DNA of 38,712 bases from the NCBI GenBank assembly GCA_031285565.1, contig JAITVY010000056.1, positions 1 to 38,712 on the forward strand. Reading direction: 5' to 3'. This DNA is from Tannerella sp. (lineage in GTDB: Bacteria; Bacteroidota; Bacteroidia; Bacteroidales; Tannerellaceae). A program made the position numbers and the translations under genes. The notes under the pieces were generated by a model. That model did no database searches and was not told where the DNA came from. It worked only from the letters and a program-made list of their open reading frames with translations. Of this stretch, positions 9,539-18,442 are shown piece by piece. Every line of letters starts with the position of its first letter. Position 1 is the first letter of the stretch.

Positions 9539-10510
9539 ATGTCTGAAATAACAATAGCAGTTTGTGTTTACAATGGCGAGAAATACATCAAGGAAACGCT
9601 ATCCCGCATTATTGCACAATCATTTCAATCATTTGATTTATTAATTGTAAACGATTGTTCTACAGATGCCACATTGCAGATTATCAATGATTTTTTTACT
9701 GAAAATCTGAGAGAATATCGATTGATTAACCTCGAAAAAAATAAGGGGATTGCCAATGCTCGACAAACAGCTTTAGAACGAGCAGAAACTCGGTATTTGT
9801 TGTTTGTAGATGCTGATGATCTTCCTCATTCGGAATTGCTGAAAAAAGAATCTCGACTTATTTCTTTGAATGAAGATGCTATAGCAGTTAGTTGCTGGTC
9901 AGAATATATTGATGAAAACGGGAAGAGGATGCAAGGAGGTTTGTTTATTGGAGATAAAACCAAAGAAGATTTTATATCTCGTGCAAGTCGGGATAAATTG
10001 ATCTTTTTGCCTATACAAACTTTATTCGACCGGGTTGCTGCTTTGAGGGTAGGAGGATTTCGTCTCGATGGATTCCCCAAAGGGGTACCTCGTTATCAGG
10101 ATTTTTGTGAAGACCTTGATTTGTGGACCCGGATGTCTGATCTCTATACTGAAGGCAAGTATATGATTGTTATTCCGGAAATTTTGTATTCATACAGGAA
10201 GGGAAGTACAGGATTGTCGTCGAATACTTTTTTCATGAATCTAAAAATGAAATATATTAAGACAAATCTCCTGTTACGAAGAGCTGGTAAAACTGAAGTC
10301 TCTTTTTATAATTTCCATGCTGCATTATCCGGGAACGAATTGAATACATTACAACAGGCTGCTGTAGCCGCCGATTGTTTACGGGAAGGAATCATTAGTT
10401 TGAAAAAGAAAAAGATAGGACACGGAATTTTAAATATCCTCAAATCGATGTGGTTACGTCCGGAATATGTGTGGCAGAAAATTAAAAGTAACTCCGGCCT
10501 GTTTAAGTAA
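9539..10510 (+). CDS. GT2 family glycosyltransferase
   Basis: A 323-residue GT-A enzyme with ITIAVCVYNGEKYI, VNDCSTD (37-43), NKGIANARQTAL and FVDADD (89-94). The mid-region CEDLDLWTRM (EDxxLW-like) fits the catalytic acidic motif of GT2. No transmembrane segment is obvious. It begins 8 bases after the preceding stop, and the next gene starts 2 bases after its own. It is one of four clear classical GT2 enzymes in the locus, so the repeat unit is probably several sugars long. Confidence 0.87.
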   Translation: MSEITIAVCVYNGEKYIKETLSRIIAQSFQSFDLLIVNDCSTDATLQIINDFFTENLREYRLINLEKNKGIANARQTALERAETRYLLFVDADDLPHSELLKKESRLISLNEDAIAVSCWSEYIDENGKRMQGGLFIGDKTKEDFISRASRDKLIFLPIQTLFDRVAALRVGGFRLDGFPKGVPRYQDFCEDLDLWTRMSDLYTEGKYMIVIPEILYSYRKGSTGLSSNTFFMNLKMKYIKTNLLLRRAGKTEVSFYNFHAALSGNELNTLQQAAVAADCLREGIISLKKKKIGHGILNILKSMWLRPEYVWQKIKSNSGLFK

Positions 10511-10512
10511 AA

Positions 10513-11841
10513 ATGAAGTCCAGGCAGATTACATATACACAGATACTCACCCGGGATATATTCGTGTTTCTGAATGAAAAAGTTCCATATGCTGTATTAC
10601 GGAATTATGAGTCATTACCATGGGAGAATCCAAGCCGGGATATTGATATTATTATCCGTAAAAATGATTTCAAGAAAATTCGGAACGGACTTATTGATAT
10701 GATAAAAACAGCAGGATGGAATATAGTTATTTATCTCAACAGTGATCGCCTGATAACGTTTGTATGTGGTATCGTGAAAGAAAATAAAGTTGAAATGATT
10801 CAATGGGATTTCTTTTTTAATACATCAGTATATGGAATCTTACTTATGGATGCCAATGACTTTCTTGAAGAACGAATATTTAATGGCGAATTGTATCATG
10901 TTTCAAAATCCTGTGAATTTTTAGACAAATTTCTATATCTGAAAGTTCTCGGACAAAGCTATCCGGAGAAATATAATGACATAAAAGCAATCGTTACGGA
11001 GGACCCAACCGTAATAAATAAACTGAAATCTATTTTCTATGATAAATCCGTTGATAAGATTGATAATATCTCAGGAAATAAACTTTTGATGCAGGCTTTG
11101 TTGGTTAACTTAAAAAAGCGACCGTTGAGATTAGTAGCCGGAATGTCTCGTTTCTGGGTATCCTATATGAGAAATTATATTTGTTCAAATACCGGATTTA
11201 GTATTGGCTTTACCGGTCCGGACGGAGCAGGGAAAACAACGATCATACAATTGTTGCATAAAAAGATCTCGCCAATATTTGCTACGGCTGCAGTGTCTTA
11301 TCATTTCAGGCCGGCTTTATTACCTAATCTTGGAGAAGTAGCCCATGACATCGGAATAAAAAAAGACGTAGATAGAGATTATTGCAATCCTCATCGGAGC
11401 AATAAGACTGGTATATTAAGTTCTTCTGCCCGTTTATTATATTATTCTATTGATTATATATGGGGTTATTTTGTTAGAGTAAAATCACAAACACGAATAA
11501 CACGTCTTGTGATTTTTGACCGTTATTATTCCGATATTATTTGCGACAGTCGTCGTAGCCGAATATACCTAAACTATAAATTTTTGTATTGGTTTGGGAA
11601 AGTATTTATTCCATCTCTAAACTATAATATTTTGCTTACTGCTGATGCGGACATAATTTTAGCCCGAAAGCAGGAGTTGGATAGGAAAGAAATAAATTCA
11701 ATAAATGAAAGAATCGATTACCTGGCAGGGAAAAGCGGATTTTATAAGATAAAAAATGAGACAGTACCAGAAAATGCTGTAGGAACAATCCTTAATTTTA
11801 TATTTGATACTCAACATACAAAAAATCTAAAAAAGTTATGA
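10513..11841 (+). CDS. two-domain nucleotidyltransferase-like / thymidylate-kinase-like protein
   Basis: A 442-residue protein. The N-terminal half (25-160) resembles a nucleotidyltransferase fold: VPYAVLRNYESLP, then SRDIDIII (D43, D45) and a third acidic site MIQWDFFF (D99), arranged like the three metal-binding Asp of the MNT/pol-beta class. The C-terminal half begins with a P-loop GPDGAGKTT (235-243) and continues with IFDRYYSD (334-341) and an Arg-rich stretch, as in thymidylate kinases. True TMK enzymes are near 210 residues and sit in housekeeping loci, so dTMP is unlikely as substrate. In this setting a sugar, lipid or nucleotide-sugar phosphoryl acceptor is more plausible. It overlaps the following gene by 4 bases. 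Confidence 0.7.
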   Translation: MKSRQITYTQILTRDIFVFLNEKVPYAVLRNYESLPWENPSRDIDIIIRKNDFKKIRNGLIDMIKTAGWNIVIYLNSDRLITFVCGIVKENKVEMIQWDFFFNTSVYGILLMDANDFLEERIFNGELYHVSKSCEFLDKFLYLKVLGQSYPEKYNDIKAIVTEDPTVINKLKSIFYDKSVDKIDNISGNKLLMQALLVNLKKRPLRLVAGMSRFWVSYMRNYICSNTGFSIGFTGPDGAGKTTIIQLLHKKISPIFATAAVSYHFRPALLPNLGEVAHDIGIKKDVDRDYCNPHRSNKTGILSSSARLLYYSIDYIWGYFVRVKSQTRITRLVIFDRYYSDIICDSRRSRIYLNYKFLYWFGKVFIPSLNYNILLTADADIILARKQELDRKEINSINERIDYLAGKSGFYKIKNETVPENAVGTILNFIFDTQHTKNLKKL

Positions 11842-12941
11842 CTCAGAAAGCACGGGTGATCGCTTTTTATCTACCACAGTTTTATCCTACAGATATTAAT
11901 AATAAATGGTATGGTAATGGGTTTACTGAATGGACAAATGTTAGAAAGGCCAAACCTCTTTTCAAGGGACATTATCAGCCCCGAATACCCACAGATTTAG
12001 GATATTATGATCTTCGATATCCAGACACCAGGCAGCACCAGGCACAGCTCGCAGAGGAGGCTGGAATAGAAGGTTTTTGTTACTATCATTATTGGTTTGG
12101 AGAAGGTCGCCGGGAACTGGAGATTCCATTTAATGAAATTCTCAGATTAGGAAAACCTGATTTTCCTTTTTGCTTATGCTGGGCAAATCAATCATGGTAT
12201 TCTAAATTTTGGAATAAAGATACTGATCGTGAAGATAAATTAATAATTGAACAATTATATGATTCTCCGGAATGGGTTGCTAAACACTTTTATAGTTTAC
12301 TTGCTGCTTTTAGAGATTCACGTTATATTAAAGTTGATGGCAAACTCTTGTTTATGATTTATCGTCCGTTAGAGTATCCTGATATAAAAAAATTTATAGC
12401 ACATTGGAGATTATTGGCTATGGAAAATCAATTGAATGATTTTTATTTTGTCGGGCAAGCTGTAAATGAGGCTCAAGCATCTAAAATCTTAGAACTAGGA
12501 CTTGATGGTGTAAATATTGTTCGGATGAATGATTTTTTGCATGAATTTAAATATAACAATCTTTTTATAAAGGCTTTTAATAAGTTACAACGATTTCTCC
12601 AAATGGCTCCATATCATTATGATTACAAAAAAATAAGTAAGTATTTCATAAAACCTAATGGCATGGAGCTAAGAGAGAACGTGTTTCCAACACTTATTCC
12701 GAATTGGGATCATTCTCCAAGAAGTGGTAAGAGTGGTTTAGTATTTTACGATTCCACACCTGAAAACTTCAGTGTTCATTTATCAAAAGCACTCAATATA
12801 GTAGAAAATAAACCAGATAGACAAAAAATAATATTTCTTAAGTCGTGGAATGAATGGGGAGAAGGAAACTACATTGAACCGGATCTTAAATATGGGAAAG
12901 GATTTTTGAAAATCTTGCGTATATTTTTATCAAATAATTGA
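11838..12941 (+). CDS. WbsX-type glycosyltransferase / GH99-like protein (copy 2)
   Basis: A 367-residue paralogue of the protein at 241-1341. Shared blocks include IAFYLPQ, NGFTEWTNV (GFTEWTNV in both), KGHYQP, AGIEGFCYYHYWF, KPDFPFCLCWAN, AAFRDSRYI and FLKSWNEWGEGNYIEPD. Compared with copy 1 it has an insertion near the FWNKDTDREDK segment. No signal peptide. ATGA overlap with the upstream kinase-like gene, and a 1-base overlap (TGATG) with the acyltransferase. Two WbsX genes in one locus suggest two distinct linkages or a duplicated and diverged function. Confidence 0.85.
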   Translation: MTQKARVIAFYLPQFYPTDINNKWYGNGFTEWTNVRKAKPLFKGHYQPRIPTDLGYYDLRYPDTRQHQAQLAEEAGIEGFCYYHYWFGEGRRELEIPFNEILRLGKPDFPFCLCWANQSWYSKFWNKDTDREDKLIIEQLYDSPEWVAKHFYSLLAAFRDSRYIKVDGKLLFMIYRPLEYPDIKKFIAHWRLLAMENQLNDFYFVGQAVNEAQASKILELGLDGVNIVRMNDFLHEFKYNNLFIKAFNKLQRFLQMAPYHYDYKKISKYFIKPNGMELRENVFPTLIPNWDHSPRSGKSGLVFYDSTPENFSVHLSKALNIVENKPDRQKIIFLKSWNEWGEGNYIEPDLKYGKGFLKILRIFLSNN

Positions 12942-13915
12942 TGATGAGTGTACAGAGGGTGGATTTCGTGGATTTAGCCAAAGGCATTTGTATTTTTTTG
13001 GTAGTTATTGCACATTGTAAAGTTCCTGTAAAAATTCCCGGTTTGGAGATAGTAAGGATACCATTATATTTTGTATTAGCCGGTTTGTTTTATAAAGATT
13101 ATGGTGGATTTAAAGAGTTGCTGCTGAAAAAAACAAATCGAATTCTTGTTCCGTTTTTGTTTTTTTATCTGATAGCTTATATTCCTTTTTATCTGTTGAA
13201 ATATTTTTCGCCTCAATTATTGATAACTGATGCTGGAGGGATTTTGGATTTATTCATAAATCGTCAGTTTTTCAATGGACCTATTTGGTTTTTATTGGCT
13301 TTGTTTTGGTGTAATATTTATTATGCGTTGATTCGTGGAGTTATAAAGAATGAATATATCGTTTTATGTATAGTTCTATTGATTGGTTTTTTAGGGTATC
13401 ATCTTGGACGTGTTAATTTTTTTGCTCCGTTATTTATGGATGTAGCTCTCACGGCTATGCCATTTTTTTGTTTTGGGACATGGTTGAAGAAAACACCTAT
13501 TTTATACCACAACAAATATGATAAGTATAATTTGTTTTGGGTAATTCTCTTGTATCTAATTTCTTGGTTTATTTCTGATAATTTTCATTTCAGGCTTTCG
13601 CTGCATTATAATAAAATAGAAGGAATTGCTACTTATTTTTTAGCAATAAGTTCTGTCTTGGCAATTTTATTATTATGTAAAATGATTCAGAAGATTCCTA
13701 TTATTTCATACATGGGGCGGTATTCTATTGTTTTATTATGCACACATCATTTATTTTACAGACCAATTAAAGTTGTATTAGATAAACAGCCTTATCAATG
13801 GTTGGACAATGTTTATATGGTAGCTTTTTTAACTATTATTTGTTGTCTTGCCATTACTCCTTTGTGTGTAAGGTATATACCTTATTTTGTAGCCCAAAAG
13901 GATTTAATAAAATAA
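12941..13915 (+). CDS. acyltransferase-3 family membrane protein
   Basis: A 324-residue polytopic protein with the Acyl_transf_3 signature RVDFVDLAKGICIFLVVIAH (catalytic-type His at residue 25), then IPLYFVLAGLFY and KKTNRILVPFLFFYL. About ten hydrophobic segments follow. Family members transfer acyl groups, commonly acetyl, onto sugars, so this gene probably O-acetylates the glycan at the membrane. The frame extends three bases further to a TTG at 12938, but the ATG at 12941 or 12944 is preferred. It overlaps both neighbours by one base (TGATG and TAATG). The DNA is very AT-rich, in contrast to the next gene. Confidence 0.85.
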   Translation: MMSVQRVDFVDLAKGICIFLVVIAHCKVPVKIPGLEIVRIPLYFVLAGLFYKDYGGFKELLLKKTNRILVPFLFFYLIAYIPFYLLKYFSPQLLITDAGGILDLFINRQFFNGPIWFLLALFWCNIYYALIRGVIKNEYIVLCIVLLIGFLGYHLGRVNFFAPLFMDVALTAMPFFCFGTWLKKTPILYHNKYDKYNLFWVILLYLISWFISDNFHFRLSLHYNKIEGIATYFLAISSVLAILLLCKMIQKIPIISYMGRYSIVLLCTHHLFYRPIKVVLDKQPYQWLDNVYMVAFLTIICCLAITPLCVRYIPYFVAQKDLIK

Positions 13916-15171
13916 TGAAACTCAAAATCTTCGTATCCGCTTATGCCTGTGAGCCCGATCTTGGTAGCGAAATTGGTGTTGGCTGGAACTGGGTATTGGA
14001 GATGTCGAAATATTTTGATCTTTGGGTGCTGACTCGGCGAAGCAATCAGAAATCTATAGAGCATTGGATGGCAGATCATCCCGAATATAGTCATATCCGG
14101 TTTCTCTATTACGATCTTCCCAGGTGGAGTCGGTTCTGGAAAAAAGGGTTGCGCGGAGTACGTCTCTATTATAACTTGTGGCAGTTCGGTATAGACAAAA
14201 TAGTAAAGCGTACCATGAAGGATAATGATATACAGATATTTCATCATCTGACATATGGTAATTTTCTATGGTCGGTAAGCAGGTATGGGCAGAAACAACT
14301 CTTCGTTTGGGGACCGGGAAGTGCGGGAAGTGTTGTGCCAAAAGAATTTTCCCGAAGATACTCGCCCAAAAGCCGCATAAAGGAAATTGTTCAACGCCTG
14401 ATACGTAAATCACTTCGATACAATAATATATTTAATACCCAATGCAAAAACAGTAACCTGATCCTTTGTAAAACATCAGATACACTATCTTCCATTCCGG
14501 ACAAATATGTGGCGAAGGCTGTTTTGTTTACAGATGTAGCAGCAAAGACTGAAAATACGCCCATTGTCTGTAAAATGAAGGATACACCCCCGGTGAGCAC
14601 CCTGAAATACCTGGCTGTGGGAACGTTAGATGGTTGGAGAGGATTTGATGTGCTGATCGAAGCTTTTTCACTGGCACTGAAGACTTATCCTGATATGGAA
14701 TTGGAGATAGCAGGAACCGGTAGTGAATGGCAGATACTTCAGGCGTCTATTGATAGGTTGAAAATGAACAGTCGCATACGGTTATTGGGAAAAATTTCGA
14801 TGGATACCTATTATAAAAAAATGGCTAATGCTGATGTGATTGTCAACTCTTGTCTGCGCGAAGGGGGAGTAACGACTGCTTTCGACGCCATGTCATTCGG
14901 AAAACCATTATTGTGTATCGAAACCGGGGGATACACACGTCATTTCAATGACGATTACGCAATAATCATTCCTTTAAAGAACCGGCAGGATATGATCATC
15001 GGCATGGCAGAGGGGATTCTTCAGCTTACCAATAAAGATATGCGAAAAAAGAAAGGCATAAAAGCAAAAGAAGCGGCGGAACAACATACCTGGGCTCAAA
15101 TAGGGGAACAAATTCATGAAACAATCCGCGCTGCTTATTCGGAATGGATGAAAAACAAGGCAAAAATATAG
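13915..15171 (+). CDS. GT4 family glycosyltransferase
   Basis: A 418-residue GT-B protein starting MKLKIFVSAYACEP followed by DLGSEIGVGWNW, an N-terminal pattern of a GT4 subgroup common in Bacteroidetes. The C-terminal donor domain has LAVGTLDGWRGFDVLIEAF and CLREGGVTTAFDAMSFGKP, an E-x7-acidic motif in which the second Glu is Asp. The frame is open back to 13798, but those codons lie inside the acyltransferase gene; the ATG overlapping its stop (TAATG) is therefore taken. Base composition turns noticeably more GC-rich exactly here, which may mark a recombination joint. Confidence 0.85.
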   Translation: MKLKIFVSAYACEPDLGSEIGVGWNWVLEMSKYFDLWVLTRRSNQKSIEHWMADHPEYSHIRFLYYDLPRWSRFWKKGLRGVRLYYNLWQFGIDKIVKRTMKDNDIQIFHHLTYGNFLWSVSRYGQKQLFVWGPGSAGSVVPKEFSRRYSPKSRIKEIVQRLIRKSLRYNNIFNTQCKNSNLILCKTSDTLSSIPDKYVAKAVLFTDVAAKTENTPIVCKMKDTPPVSTLKYLAVGTLDGWRGFDVLIEAFSLALKTYPDMELEIAGTGSEWQILQASIDRLKMNSRIRLLGKISMDTYYKKMANADVIVNSCLREGGVTTAFDAMSFGKPLLCIETGGYTRHFNDDYAIIIPLKNRQDMIIGMAEGILQLTNKDMRKKKGIKAKEAAEQHTWAQIGEQIHETIRAAYSEWMKNKAKI

Positions 15172-16283
15172 ATAAACTATTTAGTCTATTATTCTTTAAA
15201 GGTAAAGGAAAAGAGTATATTGAGTTCACCAACTCGGTGGGACAACGATTTTTTATTCCTATCGGTCATATTCGCACAGGCATTGCTTTGTATCATGCTA
15301 GCCGGATAAAAGGAAAACTGGTTAAGATGCTGTTACCGTTTATCAGGAATTCTTCGACCCTGTTGGCAAAGGTTTGTGCACAAAAAATGACGTTGCAGGA
15401 GACAAGCGCCCTGCATGATCTTTTAACTAAGATATTTAACCGAAACGATCTTACATTGGCCATTTCTTGCGGAACACCCGGCATACATCGAAAAATAACG
15501 GTTCAGATATCCTCCCGGGATGAGGTGCTGGGATATGCAAAAATTTCCGGTGAGCCGGATGTGAAATCTCTGTTTGAAAATGAAATAGATATACTAAAGG
15601 AATTACGCACTCTGGGAATAAATGCTATACCCCAAAGCCTTTTCTACGGAGAACTATCTTCATGTGTGAATATTTTTATACAGGATACAGTTAAAAAGGA
15701 CCGGCCGGTTAACAAATTAAGAAATGAGCCTTTAGTGTGGGATTTCTTGTTGGAGCTATATGTTAAGACTTCCGGTGAGATACCGTTCAAACAGACCGGT
15801 TATTATCAGGATTTGCAACGCTTAAAGGACAATCAGCTAAAACACAACCTAAAAGAATCTGCTTTGCTACAATGCACAATGGCTGAAGTGAACGATTTTT
15901 TTCAGAATAATGCAACTCGTTTTTCGGTTTTTCATGGTGATTTTACTCTCTGGAATACATTTATCCATCAGAATAAACTATATGTATTTGATTGGGAGTA
16001 TAGCCGGCCGGCTTATCCTCCATTTCTGGATTTTTTCCATTTTTTTACCCAATGTGCATTTTATGAATGGAGATGGGATGCCATGAAAACAATTCGGAAA
16101 TTTAATTCTAAACAAAGTGTAATAAAGAAATACATATCTCTGCCGGATCTTTGGTATAAGGCATATTTATTAGCCATAATCGGCTTTTATATAGATAGAG
16201 ATAAAGGAAAAACCAATGAACTTTACCAATTTCGAATCAACTTATTGAAAGTTCTAAATAAAGATATAAGCAAACGGAAATGA
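15144..16283 (+). CDS. APH/choline-kinase-like phosphotransferase
   Basis: A 379-residue protein. Residues 110-300 look like an aminoglycoside-phosphotransferase-type kinase: a glycine-containing segment GTPGIHRKITVQI, a candidate ATP-binding Lys (K133, YAKI), the Brenner loop HGDFTLWNT (264-272, catalytic D266) and the DFG-equivalent VFDWEYS (D283). The first 100 residues match nothing I recognise. Inside a glycan locus a sugar or lipid-linked phosphoryl acceptor is more likely than an antibiotic. The ATG lies 28 bases inside the upstream GT4 gene; the overlap is long but no later Met keeps the N-terminal domain. The 3' end overlaps the next gene by 4 bases. Confidence 0.72.
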   Translation: MDEKQGKNIDKLFSLLFFKGKGKEYIEFTNSVGQRFFIPIGHIRTGIALYHASRIKGKLVKMLLPFIRNSSTLLAKVCAQKMTLQETSALHDLLTKIFNRNDLTLAISCGTPGIHRKITVQISSRDEVLGYAKISGEPDVKSLFENEIDILKELRTLGINAIPQSLFYGELSSCVNIFIQDTVKKDRPVNKLRNEPLVWDFLLELYVKTSGEIPFKQTGYYQDLQRLKDNQLKHNLKESALLQCTMAEVNDFFQNNATRFSVFHGDFTLWNTFIHQNKLYVFDWEYSRPAYPPFLDFFHFFTQCAFYEWRWDAMKTIRKFNSKQSVIKKYISLPDLWYKAYLLAIIGFYIDRDKGKTNELYQFRINLLKVLNKDISKRK

Positions 16284-17362
16284 AACATATCGTTTGCTTC
16301 CATTTATTCAATGATCATAGTGGAAGCCCCCAGGTTTTGTCCCGGACAATTATCGAATTATTGCATGCTGGGCATCAAATAGGTCTGGTTACTTCGCGGG
16401 GTGGCATGCTGGATACATTGAAAGATTATGAACGGTTAAAAATACACCATTACCATTACCGGTTCTCCAAAAAACCTATTATAACAACACTAAAATACAG
16501 CTTCATACAACTTTATACGTTCTTTTTTGCTTTCCGGTATTTATTCAGCCAGGACGTGGTTTTTTATATCAATACATTGCTTCCGGTAGGCCCGGCATTA
16601 GCCGGAAGAATAATGGGAAAACAGGTTGTTTATCATTATCATGAAAATGCATTTATTAAAGGGTCGGTATATAAAAGCCTCGCCTGGATTATGCAGAAGC
16701 TGGCTTCAAAAATCATTTGTGTATCAGAATATCAGCGTAGTTTTTTGAAAAGGCAAAAAGGGATCCGGGTCATTCCCAATACCCTGTCATATAGTTTTTG
16801 TGATGCGTTTAAAGAATTTGAATACAGGGCGTTGTCTCGGGAGAAAATAATTTTAATGCTTACTTCTTTAAAATCCTATAAAGGAATTGGAGAATTTATC
16901 GAGCTGGCCCGGCGTTTGCCGCGATATAGTTTCCAACTGGTAATAAATGATATATACGATCATATAAATGCTTTTTTGTTCGTTTATCACCCATTACCTG
17001 TAAATCTGAAAGTCTATGACATACAGGCTGATGTTATTCCTTTCTATAGAGAAGCATCATTAGTGCTGAATCTTTCGGATAAAATGCAGGTTAGGGAAAC
17101 TTTTGGATTAACTGTTTTAGAGGCTATGACGGCAGGTTTACCAGTGATAGTTCCAACTGTCGGGGGAGTTGCAGAAATGGTAGAAGATGGAGTAAACGGC
17201 TATAAGATAGATATTCAGGATTTAGACAAAATAGAACGTTGTATAGATCAAATCTTGTCGGATAAAGAACTGTATGAACGATTATCCCGCCATGCCAAAT
17301 TAAAAGCCGGACGCTTTTCAATTCGGGAATCGGGTAAGATGGTTGCTTCTCTGTTCAAATAA
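16280..17362 (+). CDS. GT4 family glycosyltransferase
   Basis: A 360-residue GT-B enzyme. The N-terminus reads MKHIVCFHLFNDHSGSPQVL, and an acceptor-side motif VVYHYHENAF lies near 116-125. The donor domain has ILMLTSLKSYKGIGEFIELA and the E-x7-E pair at E273 and E281 in RETFGLTVLEAM, followed by VGGVAEMVEDGVNG. No signal peptide or membrane helix, so a cytoplasmic peripheral enzyme. ATGA overlap with the kinase-like gene upstream; 8 bases to the next gene. Substrates unknown. Confidence 0.87.
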   Translation: MKHIVCFHLFNDHSGSPQVLSRTIIELLHAGHQIGLVTSRGGMLDTLKDYERLKIHHYHYRFSKKPIITTLKYSFIQLYTFFFAFRYLFSQDVVFYINTLLPVGPALAGRIMGKQVVYHYHENAFIKGSVYKSLAWIMQKLASKIICVSEYQRSFLKRQKGIRVIPNTLSYSFCDAFKEFEYRALSREKIILMLTSLKSYKGIGEFIELARRLPRYSFQLVINDIYDHINAFLFVYHPLPVNLKVYDIQADVIPFYREASLVLNLSDKMQVRETFGLTVLEAMTAGLPVIVPTVGGVAEMVEDGVNGYKIDIQDLDKIERCIDQILSDKELYERLSRHAKLKAGRFSIRESGKMVASLFK

Positions 17363-17370
17363 ACAGGAAG

Positions 17371-18441
17371 ATGAAAAAAGTTGCAATAATAGGTATTCAG
17401 GGAGTTCCGGCAAATTATGGTGGTTTCGAGACACTAGCAGAGAACCTGATAGGTAAAAATGGTTCCCCGGAAATTTCATATACCGTATTTTGTAGTAGCA
17501 AAGATGTCGCCGAAAAACGAAATACTTATAAAGGTGCTGTTCTGAAATATATTTCTTTACGGGCGAATGGCATACAGAGTATTTTATACGATATTATTTC
17601 ACTTTGTAGATCCATATGTGGATATGATGTAATACTAATACTTGGCACTTCCGGGTGTCTATTTTTGCCTGTATTCCGGTTGTTTTGCCGCAAAAAAGTG
17701 ATCGTGAATATTGATGGAATAGAGCATCAACGCGAAAAATGGGGAAAGTTTGCACGCTGGTTCCTCCGCATTTCGGAAGTTACAGCTGTAAAGTTTGCTG
17801 ATATTATTATTACCGATAATGAAGGCATACAGGATTATGTGCGTGGGTCATATGGGAAAGAAGCGGAATTGATAGCTTATGGTGGTGATCATGTTTTACG
17901 GATGGTGAATGAGAAACAGGAAAAAGAGATATTGAACAAGTATAATATTACTTCAGGGCAATATGCTATTTCTGTGTGCCGGATTGAACCGGAAAATAAC
18001 TGCCATATAACATTGGATGCATTCACACAAGCAGGAGAGCATTTAGTTTTTATCGGCAACTGGAATCAAAACAATTACGGAAAAGAATTGCAGAAAAAAT
18101 ATAGCGCATTTGCCCATATCATCATGTTGGATCCTATTTATGACCTGGATATATTATATGTTTTGCGGAAACATTCTCTTTATTATATTCATGGACATAG
18201 TGCTGGAGGTACAAACCCCTCTTTAGTTGAAGCCATGTTTTGCGGATGTAATGTCTTCGCTTACGATTGCCGGTACAACAGGTATACTACCGGAAACAAA
18301 GCACATTATTTTCATAATGCAGAAGACTTGGCTTCAAAAATATCTGCTAATGAAGGTGATAATTCACAAACCATGGTAAGAATAGCCCGGCAGAGATATC
18401 TCTGGGGCGTTATTGCCAGACAATATGAAAGTCTTTATTAA
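17371..18441 (+). CDS. DUF1972-type GT4 glycosyltransferase
   Basis: A 356-residue protein with the DUF1972 N-terminus: KKVAIIGIQGVPANYGGFE, then TLAENL. A mid-chain VNIDGIEHQREKWGKFARWF follows, and the C-terminal domain has CRIEPENN (203-210) and HGHSAGGTNPSLVEAM (274-289). The family includes Cps2T-like enzymes that add rhamnose early in capsule repeat-unit assembly; that specificity is an analogy, not something seen here. As the last glycosyltransferase before the phosphatase gene it could act early in the pathway. The next coding region is placed one base after its stop. Confidence 0.87.
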   Translation: MKKVAIIGIQGVPANYGGFETLAENLIGKNGSPEISYTVFCSSKDVAEKRNTYKGAVLKYISLRANGIQSILYDIISLCRSICGYDVILILGTSGCLFLPVFRLFCRKKVIVNIDGIEHQREKWGKFARWFLRISEVTAVKFADIIITDNEGIQDYVRGSYGKEAELIAYGGDHVLRMVNEKQEKEILNKYNITSGQYAISVCRIEPENNCHITLDAFTQAGEHLVFIGNWNQNNYGKELQKKYSAFAHIIMLDPIYDLDILYVLRKHSLYYIHGHSAGGTNPSLVEAMFCGCNVFAYDCRYNRYTTGNKAHYFHNAEDLASKISANEGDNSQTMVRIARQRYLWGVIARQYESLY

Positions 18442-18442
18442 A

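Noticed and set aside
10513..11841. Annotation as a housekeeping thymidylate kinase (tmk)
   Set aside because: It is twice the usual length, has an extra N-terminal domain, and lies inside a polysaccharide operon; only the fold is shared.
13882..14413. Two overlapping minus-strand frames of about 120 codons at the start of the GT4 gene
   Set aside because: They lie antisense to a clear glycosyltransferase and match no family.
15144..16283. Annotation as an aminoglycoside-resistance gene
   Set aside because: Kinase motifs are shared by many small-molecule kinases; context and the extra N-terminal domain favour a glycan-related role.
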